DNA of 50,325 bases from an uncultured Gammaproteobacteria bacterium (lineage in GTDB: Bacteria > Pseudomonadota > Gammaproteobacteria > HK1). The position numbers were made by a program, and so were the translations under genes. The notes beneath the pieces are model-generated. The model was not told the DNA's origin. It did not search any database and saw only the letters and a program-made list of their open reading frames with translations. This document shows, piece by piece, positions 16,370 to 24,054 of the stretch (positions are counted from its first letter, which is position 1; every line of letters starts with the position of its first letter). The DNA is taken from the NCBI GenBank assembly GCA_947258715.1, contig CAMYJH010000021.1:1-50325 (forward strand), read 5' to 3'.

Positions 16370-17380
16370 ATGACGGAGCTCTCACTGGCGCAGGTGAAAG
16401 CTGCGCGTCGGCGAATCAAAGGCACGGCCGTCACCACACCCCTGGTCCCCTCGCCTTTCCTCTCCGAGCTTGCGGGCGAAGATTTCCTGCTCAAGCTGGA
16501 AATGACCCAGCCCATAGGGGCCTTCAAGCTGCGCGGCGCGGCTAACGCCATATTCAGCCTACCCGATGACGTTAACGGGGTGACGTGCTGCTCGACGGGA
16601 AACCACGGCCGCGGCGTCGCTTATGCAGCCCGAGAAAAAGGTCTGCGGGCGGTCATCTGTATGTCGTCGCTGGTGCCCGCGCCCAAGGTGGAGGGGATCA
16701 AAGCGTTAGGCGCCGAAGTGCGTATCGTTGGCAACTCGCAAGACGAGGCGCTGGTCGAGAGTCGCCGTCTGGTCAAGGAAGAGGGGCTGATCGAGGTATC
16801 GCCCTTCGACGATCCGCTGGTGATTGCGGGTCAGGGCACCATCGGTCTCGAGCTGATAGCGCAGCGGCCCGATCTCACCACCATTTTGGTTCCGATCTCG
16901 GGCGGCGGGCTTGCGGGCGGCATCGCCTTCACCATCAAGCAGATCAAGCCCAAGGTTCGGGTGATCGGGATCTCCATGGATCGCGGCGCCGCCATGTACG
17001 AGTCGCTGTGCGCCGGCCGACCGGTGGAAGTTGAAGAGGTTCCCAGTCTTGCCGACTCGCTCGGCGGCGGCATCGGCCTCGACAACCGGATCACCTTTGA
17101 CCTCTGCAGGAATTACCTGGACGACGTCCTTCTGGTTTCCGAGCAAGAGATCTATCGCGCCATGCAGACTGTCTACTACGAGGACCGGATTGTGTGCGAA
17201 GGCGCCTGCGTGGTTGGCATCGCCGCGCTGCAGTCTAAAAAGCTGCCGCCGCTTGAGGGACCTACAGCGGCGATCATCACCGGGCGCAATCTGGATATGA
17301 AGATCCACGCGGACATCATGCAAGGCCGCGACGTTGTGCTCGGCGACTTGGTTTTGAAAGGACGCCCGTACGGGTCGTGA
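16370..17380 (+). CDS. PLP-dependent dehydratase, EutB-like (hydroxyectoine utilisation)
   Basis: 336 residues of the fold type II PLP family (threonine dehydratase group). The PLP lysine is in IGAFKLRGAANAIF. The phosphate-binding and cofactor motifs are CCSTGNHGRGVAYAARE and VPISGGGLAGGIAF. The CCSTGNHGRGVAYAA and VICMSSLVPAPKVEGIKALG stretches are more like hydroxyectoine-utilisation dehydratase EutB than catabolic threonine dehydratase. No C-terminal ACT domain is present. EutB normally sits in a cluster with eutC, eutD/doeA, eutE and transport genes. Here only a truncated peptidase fragment follows. It could also be a general serine/threonine dehydratase, so no symbol is assigned. Confidence 0.75.
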   Translation: MTELSLAQVKAARRRIKGTAVTTPLVPSPFLSELAGEDFLLKLEMTQPIGAFKLRGAANAIFSLPDDVNGVTCCSTGNHGRGVAYAAREKGLRAVICMSSLVPAPKVEGIKALGAEVRIVGNSQDEALVESRRLVKEEGLIEVSPFDDPLVIAGQGTIGLELIAQRPDLTTILVPISGGGLAGGIAFTIKQIKPKVRVIGISMDRGAAMYESLCAGRPVEVEEVPSLADSLGGGIGLDNRITFDLCRNYLDDVLLVSEQEIYRAMQTVYYEDRIVCEGACVVGIAALQSKKLPPLEGPTAAIITGRNLDMKIHADIMQGRDVVLGDLVLKGRPYGS

Positions 17381-17459
17381 GGCCCACCTTCCGGGCAAAA
17401 CCAAACGGCGGAGCGCCGTCGTTGGAATAGCCGCGCGGATTTTACCGCGCGCAGTCGTC

Positions 17460-17852
17460 GTGCTCGCGAACCCCTTCAGCGACCAAGAACTCTCGGCGCG
17501 GCTTGCCCCGATGGGCTCGGAGATGGCGGCCAAATCGAGCGACGTGGCACTTATCTCGACGCCGGATAGCATCTTTTATCTCACCGGACTCGACCACTGG
17601 AGCGACTTCGCGCCTCATTTGCTCATTGTCCCCGCCGATGACGAGCATCCGCAACGGAAGATTGTGATCGCGCACAAGCCGGCGCAGGTCGATGCTCGCT
17701 GCGTCCGCGAAGGGGACCAGAATCAGCGAGATGTCGGCTTAGAAAACAGCGCACTGCTGTCGATCTGCGGCGACATGAGATCGAGGACGGTGGAACTGAC
17801 CAGCAGCCCGAACTCCGCAAAAAGCATCCGACCGGTCAGCACCGAGTCCTGA
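17460..17852 (+). pseudogene. Truncated M24-family (ectoine hydrolase/creatinase-like) N-terminal domain
   Basis: From GTG 17460 the frame reads FSDQELSARLAPMGSEMAAK, then SSDVALISTPDSIFYLTGLD. This is the start of the creatinase-type N-terminal domain of M24 'pita-bread' hydrolases, a family that includes ectoine hydrolase DoeA/EutD and Xaa-Pro peptidases. Similarity fades at about codon 80 (near 17700), and the remaining frame is unlike the family. The metal-binding catalytic domain of about 250 residues is absent. An M24 hydrolase directly after a EutB-like gene is what an ectoine-degradation cluster would have, so this is probably a deleted doeA/eutD. The loss of function is clear; the exact parent is inferred. 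Confidence 0.6.
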
Positions 17853-17974
17853 AACCGCCCGCTGGTAAGTCCAAAGGCAAGGAAAGCACCGACAACCGTC
17901 AGTATGACAAGGTGGCGCACGGTTTGGAGTTTTTCGGTGAGACGGTCCGCCAGGAGAAAGGGCCCGATGACCAA
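17723..17974 (-). pseudogene. Fragment of a membrane protein
   Basis: An 83-codon frame from TTG 17974 reads VIGPFLLADRLTEKLQTVRH, then LVILTVVGAFLAFGLTSGRF, with two hydrophobic segments and balanced composition. It has no ribosome binding site, begins directly after a stop and ends abruptly. It abuts the truncated M24 frame on the other strand, so the junction near 17710 may be a deletion or rearrangement endpoint. The family is not recognised. It may be a real fragment or a chance frame. Confidence 0.25.
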
Positions 17975-17993
17975 TAATAATTCTTATTGGTCA
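17968..17993. terminator. Perfect inverted repeat TGACCAATAA-N6-TTATTGGTCA
   Basis: Ten-base arms at 17968-17977 and 17984-17993 pair perfectly around a six-base loop. It lies in the gap before the lysine-rich gene and overlaps the start of the minus-strand fragment. It could be an operator or a weak terminator. Confidence 0.4.
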
Positions 17994-18048
17994 CGACTCC
18001 ATTTTTTGCACGTTTCGGCTCAAGCGCCGAAGCCTCCTTAACGGACTC

Positions 18049-18066
18049 TTTCTGCCGCGGCAGAAA
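18049..18066. terminator. Palindrome TTTCTGCCGCGGCAGAAA with A-tract
   Basis: An 18-base perfect palindrome is followed by four more A's (an A-run through 18070). Read on the minus strand it is a GC-rich hairpin preceded by A's and followed by T's, so it may stop leftward transcription. It lies about 140 bp upstream of the lysine-rich gene. Confidence 0.4.
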
Positions 18067-18206
18067 AAAACTCTAGTTATTTATTTGCAAAAAATTGTTA
18101 CAACTCGCGTTTCTGTTGTTCTGAGTCACCCGCACAAACGTTTAGTAAAATATAATATCGGCGCTTTTGAGAAATCATCTTCCGTCTATTTTTTGAGGAG
18201 ATTCTT

Positions 18207-18662
18207 ATGTTGAGGACCTATTTCGGCTGGATTGTTCCGGCTTGTCTTTGCTTGGCGGTGAATGCGGGCGCTGCGGCCCAGAGCCAGGTCCTGAAGAAAG
18301 GGACCGAGATTTCGACTGAGCATAAAAGTGAACAGGGATTCGAACAGGGTAAGGACCATGCCGGCGCTGCGGCCGGAAGTCAGGGCTTGAAGAAAGGTCC
18401 GGAGATTTCGGCCGACCGTAAGAGCGAACAAGGTCTAGAGCACGGCAAGGCCTACGCCGGTACCAGGGAAAAGAAAAAAGACGGCGAACTGGAAGGCGAT
18501 CAAAATGAAATGAACACGGCCAGGGAGGTAAAAGCTGATAAAAAGATCAAGGAAGAAAAATCGAAGAAGGACAAGGTTGCCAAACAAGGGGAAGAGAACT
18601 TTAAAAAGCAAAAGGAGAAGGTTAAAAAAAAGGATAAGTTGAAAGAAAAAAAGAAAGACTAG
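18207..18662 (+). CDS. Secreted lysine-rich protein with 32-residue tandem repeat
   Basis: 151 residues. A signal peptide occupies residues 1 to about 24 (cleavage near AGAAA-QS). Two tandem 32-residue units follow: 22-53 (AAAQSQVLKKGTEIST...) and 54-85 (AAAGSQGLKKGPEISAD...). The rest (86-151) is a highly charged Lys/Glu tail with runs such as KEEKSKKDKVAKQ and KEKVKKKDKLKEKKKD, probably helical or disordered. The start is firm: GAGGAG lies 8 bases before the ATG, and a TATAAT box is at 18151-18156. The family is not recognised. A frameshifted paralogue with only one repeat unit lies at 6234-6548. The basic tail could bind polyphosphate, nucleic acid or surface polymers, but that is speculation. 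Confidence 0.75.
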   Translation: MLRTYFGWIVPACLCLAVNAGAAAQSQVLKKGTEISTEHKSEQGFEQGKDHAGAAAGSQGLKKGPEISADRKSEQGLEHGKAYAGTREKKKDGELEGDQNEMNTAREVKADKKIKEEKSKKDKVAKQGEENFKKQKEKVKKKDKLKEKKKD

Positions 18663-18950
18663 AAGTCGGGAGAGAATAGCTAATCACGACTTCGTGGCAT
18701 TGAAATCTTGACTATTGGCCCAATAAAGCTGGAAAAATCAAGCTGGGTTGCCGATTTCTAAGCTGCGAGATGTTCCCACAGTTGGTTGTTTGACTATCGG
18801 GGCCGAGCAAAAAGCGTCAGATTGGAAAAATTTCTCGCCACCAAAGACATTTCGGCACCGGTTCCCTTTCCTTTTTCCGCTTTTTTTGGCCCCACGGTAG
18901 GCTCCATTTACGATAGGCTGTGACAAAGGTGAAAGGTCGGCGGAATCTTC

Positions 18951-19862
18951 ATGGGAACTCAAGAGCGAACCGCGTCCCTGGTGCTGGGCAGCGGCGGTGC
19001 TAGAGGACTCGCGCATATCGGCGTCATAGGGTTCCTGGACGCAAACGGCTTCGAGATCCGATGTCTTGCCGGCTCCTCCATGGGCGCGCTTATCGGCGGC
19101 ATCTACGCAGCGGGAAAACTGGATGTATACACCCAGTGGGTCTCGGAGCTGAGCAGAAACGATGTCGTTCGATTGCTGGACCTGTCCTTCGACCGCAGTG
19201 GCTTGTTCAAGGGCGATCGCATCATGAATGTGCTCAAAGACCTCATTGGCGATCGCAACATCGAGGACTTGAGCATCGACTTCACCGCGGTCGCCACCGA
19301 TATCGAAGCGCAAAAGGAAGTATGGTTGCGGCGCGGCCCGTTGTTCGATGCCATCCGCGCATCGATCGCCTTCCCGCCTGTGTTCACTCCACACGAATAT
19401 CGTGGCCGCCAGCTCGTTGACGGTGGACTCGTCAACCCCCTCCCTATCGCCCCCACGCTGGTCAACGAGACCGAGGTTACGATCGCGGTCAGTCTCGGCG
19501 GCGAAATGGATGAGCAACTGAACAGTCCTCCGTCCACCAAGGGCAAGCAGGCTGCCGATCCGGATGCCCAGAGACGAATCGCTCAGTTCATTGAAGGCCT
19601 GCAACGCAAACTGGGCTCACGAGACTCTCCGGACATGGGTATGTTCGACATCATCGCCCGATCGATAGACACGATGCAGACCGGCATCGCGCGCTCGAAG
19701 CTCGCGGCCTACTCCCCGGACATCGTGATCGAGATCCCGAGCAACGCCTGTACTTTCTTCGAGTTTCACCGTGCCCGGGAAATGATCGAAATCGGCCGCC
19801 AGAGGGCCACTCAAGCGCTGGCGCTGGGCGTGAACAGGAAGGGGGACATTCAGAGTTCGTAA
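18951..19862 (+). CDS. Patatin-like phospholipase
   Basis: 303 residues. The oxyanion-hole motif LGSGGARGLAHIG is at residues 12-24, the nucleophile elbow GSSMG has Ser43, and the DGG motif (Asp157) completes the Ser-Asp dyad. This makes it a patatin/RssA-type lipid acyl hydrolase. No signal peptide is present, so it is cytoplasmic or peripheral. The ATG at 18951 lies directly before the conserved core. The last six codons and the stop (GDIQSS then TAA) come from the left arm of the palindromic repeat at 19842. The ancestral C-terminus was therefore probably a little different, or was truncated when the element arrived. Confidence 0.9.
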   Translation: MGTQERTASLVLGSGGARGLAHIGVIGFLDANGFEIRCLAGSSMGALIGGIYAAGKLDVYTQWVSELSRNDVVRLLDLSFDRSGLFKGDRIMNVLKDLIGDRNIEDLSIDFTAVATDIEAQKEVWLRRGPLFDAIRASIAFPPVFTPHEYRGRQLVDGGLVNPLPIAPTLVNETEVTIAVSLGGEMDEQLNSPPSTKGKQAADPDAQRRIAQFIEGLQRKLGSRDSPDMGMFDIIARSIDTMQTGIARSKLAAYSPDIVIEIPSNACTFFEFHRAREMIEIGRQRATQALALGVNRKGDIQSS

Positions 19863-19931
19863 GTGACTGATTAATCGTGCCGCCAATCCATAAAGCGAAA
19901 AATCAATAAGTTACGAACTCTGAATGTCCCC
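19842..19931. repeat. Palindromic repeat copy 1 (subfamily A)
   Basis: The left arm starts GGGGACATTCAGAGTTCGTA and the right arm is its reverse complement ending at 19931. The core contains CGTGCCGCCAATC. The copy lies between convergent genes, overlaps the 3' ends of both, and supplies both stop codons. Confidence 0.9.
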
Positions 19932-22875
19932 GATCCCCTTTGAGGCAGGCAGGGGTGGCGTGATAGGGGTTGTCGAGAACGGCGCCCGGGTCGCGGCCCT
20001 CGTCGATGAGCAGTTTTCGCGCGTAGGTGGTCAGCCGCTCCAGTGACTCGCTCCGCCGCCAGTCTTCCACCGTGGTGCGCACCAGGCTCAATCCCTGGAC
20101 CGGGGGCATAGGCGGCACGGCCTGATCGTCTGACGCGCGGTGCCACATGGATAGCCGGTAGTAGATGCGCTCGGCGCACTGGGCCACCCCGCCCAAGACG
20201 TCCTCGCCTTCGCCGTGGAGAAAGCCGGGGGGATACCTGGTATCACCGCCGTGGCATGCGCCGCAGTACCGGCTGAAGATCAGCAGCGGACCACGGTGCT
20301 CGAGCGCCACGGATAACGCCGACTCGGTCGGCCCGGCGTCGACGTCGAGGCGCGGTTCCGGCATCGGACCCACTTCACAGCATTGAGACTGAGAAAGCAC
20401 ACCGAGCTCGGCAAGCAGCCAGCCGGAGAGTTTGTTGCCTTCGAATCGATCGGCGAGCAGGGGTGAATCCGGGGCGGCGTTCGCGGCGAGGCGCTCCAAT
20501 GCCGCGGTAACCGGGCGGAAATCGCTGGTGATCAAAAGCGTGCCGGTGGCGTCGAAGCGCGCCGCGCTCTCGGGCACCTCTCGGTCCCACGCAAGCGTGA
20601 AGGTTCCGATGGTATTGCCGTCGGGCGCCCTGATCGCTGTAACACCATCTCTATCCACCAAGCGCAGAACAATCCGGTCGCCCGATTCAGATCTTTCAAC
20701 CCGTCCTACCAGGCTTTGCCGGGCATAGTTGCTGGCGTCGAGCTCGAGTGAGCCGGCCTCGCCCTTGGCGATTCCCTCAGGCGTCAGCTGAAATTGCGCA
20801 CGCAATTGAAATGCTGGCGACCCTTCGTCCCCCACTCCACATTCAATCTGATGCAGCCGAGGTCGCCCCATCATTCCCCGTCGAACAACCTTACAGCGGG
20901 TGATCAGCGCGCGGCCAGGTGCATCCCCGACCGCATCGCGCAGATACCGATCCAACAAGGCCACGTGCCGATCGGGCAGAGAGCGGGAGAGTCCGCGCAC
21001 CAGTCGCTCCAGATCCCGGACGGACGAGGCCTCCCACAGGTCCATGGGCGGGCGGTGCCTCAGCGGATCCAGCGCCACCGGTATCAACGAGGGCGAGGGC
21101 GACATCAACGGCGCGCGGTCCGGCAAATTTGCGTTCGGTATCAGCAGGCCGTCGGGCCAGCGCTCGTTCCAGTTGCGCCGCTGCAGCGGCAGGTAACTGT
21201 TAACAAAGAGCGACGCCGATCTATCGAAGCCCGCAGAATGATTCAATTGATATTGGACCATGGCCTGGAGCGCGCCGGCGCGGCAACCCGCGACCTCCCG
21301 CGCAACGTCCGAGGCGCAGCCTTCCGACCAGAGTCTTTGATAAATCCGGAGCAGATTCGCCTCGTCGGCAGAGATATCGATTGCGGTCACCGCGCGATCA
21401 CCGTCGCTCACCGGAACGCCGTGAAACTTGGGTCCCAGCTCTTCGAGACGGCGCGCCACCTCGCGATTGGCCGTGGTCTCGCCCCAGGTCGCGTCGGGAA
21501 ATATGGGCGCCTGGTTCTGATGGCAGCTGGTGCAAAGTGCCCGCCGCGCATAGCGCGCCCCAGGCTCACGCTCCGCACCGTAGTCGCGCACCACCTGGAA
21601 CTCGAAACGGCCGGCGACCTTGTTGTAGCTGATGATTTCCAGCACCTTCGATCGCGGCTGGTATCCCAGAAACAGGCGATTTTTGAGCCGGATCCCGAGA
21701 GGCCCTGTGCCTGAGTCCGGCTCTCCGGTTACCGCCACCACGATCCGCGGCGACTGAAAGTAATCCGGTGCCGCGGCTTCCCGTTGAAGCGATCGCCCAA
21801 GCGGGACGAGTGTCGCATCCAGCGGCGATTCCGGCATCGACTCCCCGCCCGCCGCCCGCTCGAGACGTTGTAGCAGGCGGGTGAAGGGAAATGGAATGTC
21901 GTGCACCACACCTTCCGGCGTAACGCGGCTGAACACGGCGTCGAAGGCGGATCCGCCCAATGGAGGCAGATCCGGGCCCGCATCGCCAGGGTCCACCGCC
22001 CAGGTGCCGGTCTCGGAAACCACCGCAGCCGGAGTGACCGCATACGCATGCGCCTCAGTCGAAGACCTGGGACCAAGCCGGCTTTCGAGAAATTCAGCCA
22101 CGTCCTCAATTGCGCGCGCGTGGGCGTGACGGTCATAGCGCCTTTCTGCAGCGCGAGCCTGTGGATCGTCGAATCCTGGCAGTGTTCCCTGGTAAACCCG
22201 TACTTCAATGGCGGGTACGTCGTCTGGCAGATCGCAGGCGTCGCCTGATTCTCTCGGATCTTTACCCGCACGCAACACCAGCAGCGGACGGATGGCTGAG
22301 TGCTCTCCACCGAAACATTGGGTCGGGGTCACCGCGACGGCGGCGGAGAAAATTTCGTAACGCGGCCGGGCACCCTCGACCTCACCGATCAAATCGCCGA
22401 CCGGCGCATCGCCCCAACCCATCACCGCGATACGCCTGCGGTCCACCTCGGAACGGGCCGCAAGATAGCGCGCAGCCGCCAACGCGTTTCGCAATCGCCG
22501 GTTCAGCAAGTCGGCCCTGTCGACGGGATCACTGATCCCGCAGGTCTGGTAGCGGTCGTGCATGAAGAAGTCATCGATCAGCAGGGAAACATAACCGCGT
22601 TCGGACAGCGCCTCCGCCCAAGTCCGGTGGTAAGGCCTGCGACCTTCGCAGGAAGGCAGCAGTACCACCGCCGGGTGGAGCCCCGATTCCACCGGAAGAC
22701 TCAAGAAGCCGCGCACGGGGTTCGCGCTGCGACCGCTTGCGTCCCCGCCGCTCTGGGACAGGGACTCATTCGGCGAGGCGGGAAAAGTGATCCAGTCCGC
22801 CGCGACGGGCCCCGCAAGGCCTACAAAGAGCCCGCCGGTTAGAAGTGAAACAGCAATTGCTCGATTGGCGCGCAT
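19903..22875 (-). CDS. Dienelactone-hydrolase-like domain fused to di-heme cytochrome c-type region
   Basis: 990 residues with a signal peptide (residues 1-26, GPVAADW). Residues about 50-270 look like a dienelactone hydrolase alpha/beta fold: HPAVVLLPSCEGRRPYHRTW, GYVSLLIDDFFMHDR and RRIAVMGWGDAP. The nucleophile elbow reads G153-W-G-D-A, with Gly where Cys or Ser is expected, so it may be inactive. After a linker, a first heme motif CTSCH is at 448-452 and a second CGACH at 871-875, with a candidate axial Met in VPPMPPVQG (about 923). Between them lies a long beta-rich region (FQLRAQFQLTPEGIAKGEAG and onward). It is a periplasmic multi-domain redox protein of unknown role. The last residues (GHSEFVTY) are read through the palindromic repeat. 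It stands alone. Confidence 0.75.
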   Translation of the reverse strand: MRANRAIAVSLLTGGLFVGLAGPVAADWITFPASPNESLSQSGGDASGRSANPVRGFLSLPVESGLHPAVVLLPSCEGRRPYHRTWAEALSERGYVSLLIDDFFMHDRYQTCGISDPVDRADLLNRRLRNALAAARYLAARSEVDRRRIAVMGWGDAPVGDLIGEVEGARPRYEIFSAAVAVTPTQCFGGEHSAIRPLLVLRAGKDPRESGDACDLPDDVPAIEVRVYQGTLPGFDDPQARAAERRYDRHAHARAIEDVAEFLESRLGPRSSTEAHAYAVTPAAVVSETGTWAVDPGDAGPDLPPLGGSAFDAVFSRVTPEGVVHDIPFPFTRLLQRLERAAGGESMPESPLDATLVPLGRSLQREAAAPDYFQSPRIVVAVTGEPDSGTGPLGIRLKNRLFLGYQPRSKVLEIISYNKVAGRFEFQVVRDYGAEREPGARYARRALCTSCHQNQAPIFPDATWGETTANREVARRLEELGPKFHGVPVSDGDRAVTAIDISADEANLLRIYQRLWSEGCASDVAREVAGCRAGALQAMVQYQLNHSAGFDRSASLFVNSYLPLQRRNWNERWPDGLLIPNANLPDRAPLMSPSPSLIPVALDPLRHRPPMDLWEASSVRDLERLVRGLSRSLPDRHVALLDRYLRDAVGDAPGRALITRCKVVRRGMMGRPRLHQIECGVGDEGSPAFQLRAQFQLTPEGIAKGEAGSLELDASNYARQSLVGRVERSESGDRIVLRLVDRDGVTAIRAPDGNTIGTFTLAWDREVPESAARFDATGTLLITSDFRPVTAALERLAANAAPDSPLLADRFEGNKLSGWLLAELGVLSQSQCCEVGPMPEPRLDVDAGPTESALSVALEHRGPLLIFSRYCGACHGGDTRYPPGFLHGEGEDVLGGVAQCAERIYYRLSMWHRASDDQAVPPMPPVQGLSLVRTTVEDWRRSESLERLTTYARKLLIDEGRDPGAVLDNPYHATPACLKGDRGHSEFVTY

Positions 22876-23152
22876 CGACGCGACTCGGTTTCATGTCGAA
22901 GTATGTATCTTACCGCCGATGAGAATAACGGTCCCGTATTTGAATATTCGACTTTCGCCAAAGAAGGCGGACAATCGCGTCCCGCCTGGAAGAACACCGC
23001 CTGTGTCCACCGCCTTCTTAACGCGCTGCGCAAAGCCTGCGTTCCCGACTAGCCACCGCTCGTCTTAAGCGACTATCCACAGAGTACGTTCGAACTTATT
23101 TTCCTGGATAATCCGGGAAACATAAGTTTGTCTGTTTTTCGCTTTTTACAGG

Positions 23153-23971
23153 ATGAAGGATTCAGAGTGCGTTGCTTTTCTGCAGTGGGCGCTTCCCCGG
23201 TTGCGCATGCGCTGGCCGGGTTTCCGCAAAGTGCGGCGCCAGGTGTGCCGGCGGCTCGGCCGCCGGCTGAAACAGCTCAATCTGCCCGATCTGGATGCGT
23301 ACCGACGCGTTCTGGAGCGCGATGGCGCGGAATGGAGCGTGGTGGACTCCGCCTGCGTTATTACCATCTCCCGCTTCTACCGGGACCGACAAATTTGGGA
23401 CACGCTTAAAGAGTCCGTCCTACCGCTACTCGCGGCACAATCTATCGAACGCAGTGAGCGGGCGCTTCGCTGTCTGAGCGTCGGCTGCGCCTCGGGCGAA
23501 GAGCCCTACACGCTGTCGATGCTCTGGCGACTCGAGCTCGCCCCCCGATTTCCAAAGCTGCGGTTGCGAATCGATGCCCTCGACATGGATTCGCATATGC
23601 TCGAGCGAGCTCGGCGCGGGACCTATTCCTACGGAAGCTTGAAAGGCCTGCCCGAGGAGTGGCGGGAAGCGGCATTTAAAAAAATCGGCGCTAAATTTGT
23701 CCTAAACGACACGTTTCGCGAAGATGTCTACCTTCAGAGTAGCGACGTACGCGACGGCCTGCCCAATTACCGCTACGATCTCATCCTTTGCCGCAATCTG
23801 GCGTTCACCTATTATGACCTGCCGCTTCAGAAAGAAACGTTGGCACTGCTGATAAAACACACCGCGCCGGGCGGCGTTCTGGTCCTGGGCGCTCACGAGT
23901 CGTTGCCGGAAGACGACACCCCTTTCGTTTCCTGGGCCGGAGCCAAAGCCATCTATCGCCTTGCGCTTTAA
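23153..23971 (+). CDS. CheR-type SAM-dependent methyltransferase, orphan
   Basis: 272 residues. Motif I of CheR methyltransferases is clear: LSVGCASGEEPYTLSMLWRL (Gly111 region). TISRFYRDRQIW corresponds to the TxFFRd entry of the catalytic domain, and LDMDSHMLERARRGTY and LILCRNLAFTYYDLPLQKET are the later SAM-pocket and 'CRN' motifs. It ends with the GGVLVLGAHESLP strand. CheR normally methylates glutamates of chemoreceptors, but no receptor, CheB or other chemotaxis gene is nearby. The N-terminal helical part is short and very basic (RKVRRQVCRRLGRRLKQLN). It may act on a distant receptor or on another protein. The ATG at 23153 lacks a good spacing to a Shine-Dalgarno, so the start is moderately certain. 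Confidence 0.85.
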   Translation: MKDSECVAFLQWALPRLRMRWPGFRKVRRQVCRRLGRRLKQLNLPDLDAYRRVLERDGAEWSVVDSACVITISRFYRDRQIWDTLKESVLPLLAAQSIERSERALRCLSVGCASGEEPYTLSMLWRLELAPRFPKLRLRIDALDMDSHMLERARRGTYSYGSLKGLPEEWREAAFKKIGAKFVLNDTFREDVYLQSSDVRDGLPNYRYDLILCRNLAFTYYDLPLQKETLALLIKHTAPGGVLVLGAHESLPEDDTPFVSWAGAKAIYRLAL

Positions 23972-24054
23972 GGCACTGATGGGAAAATAGATGCCAGGCG
24001 CTCATTTCCCGCTGATTCCGCCAACGATGCTTTTTTGATGAGATTTGCGCCGCC

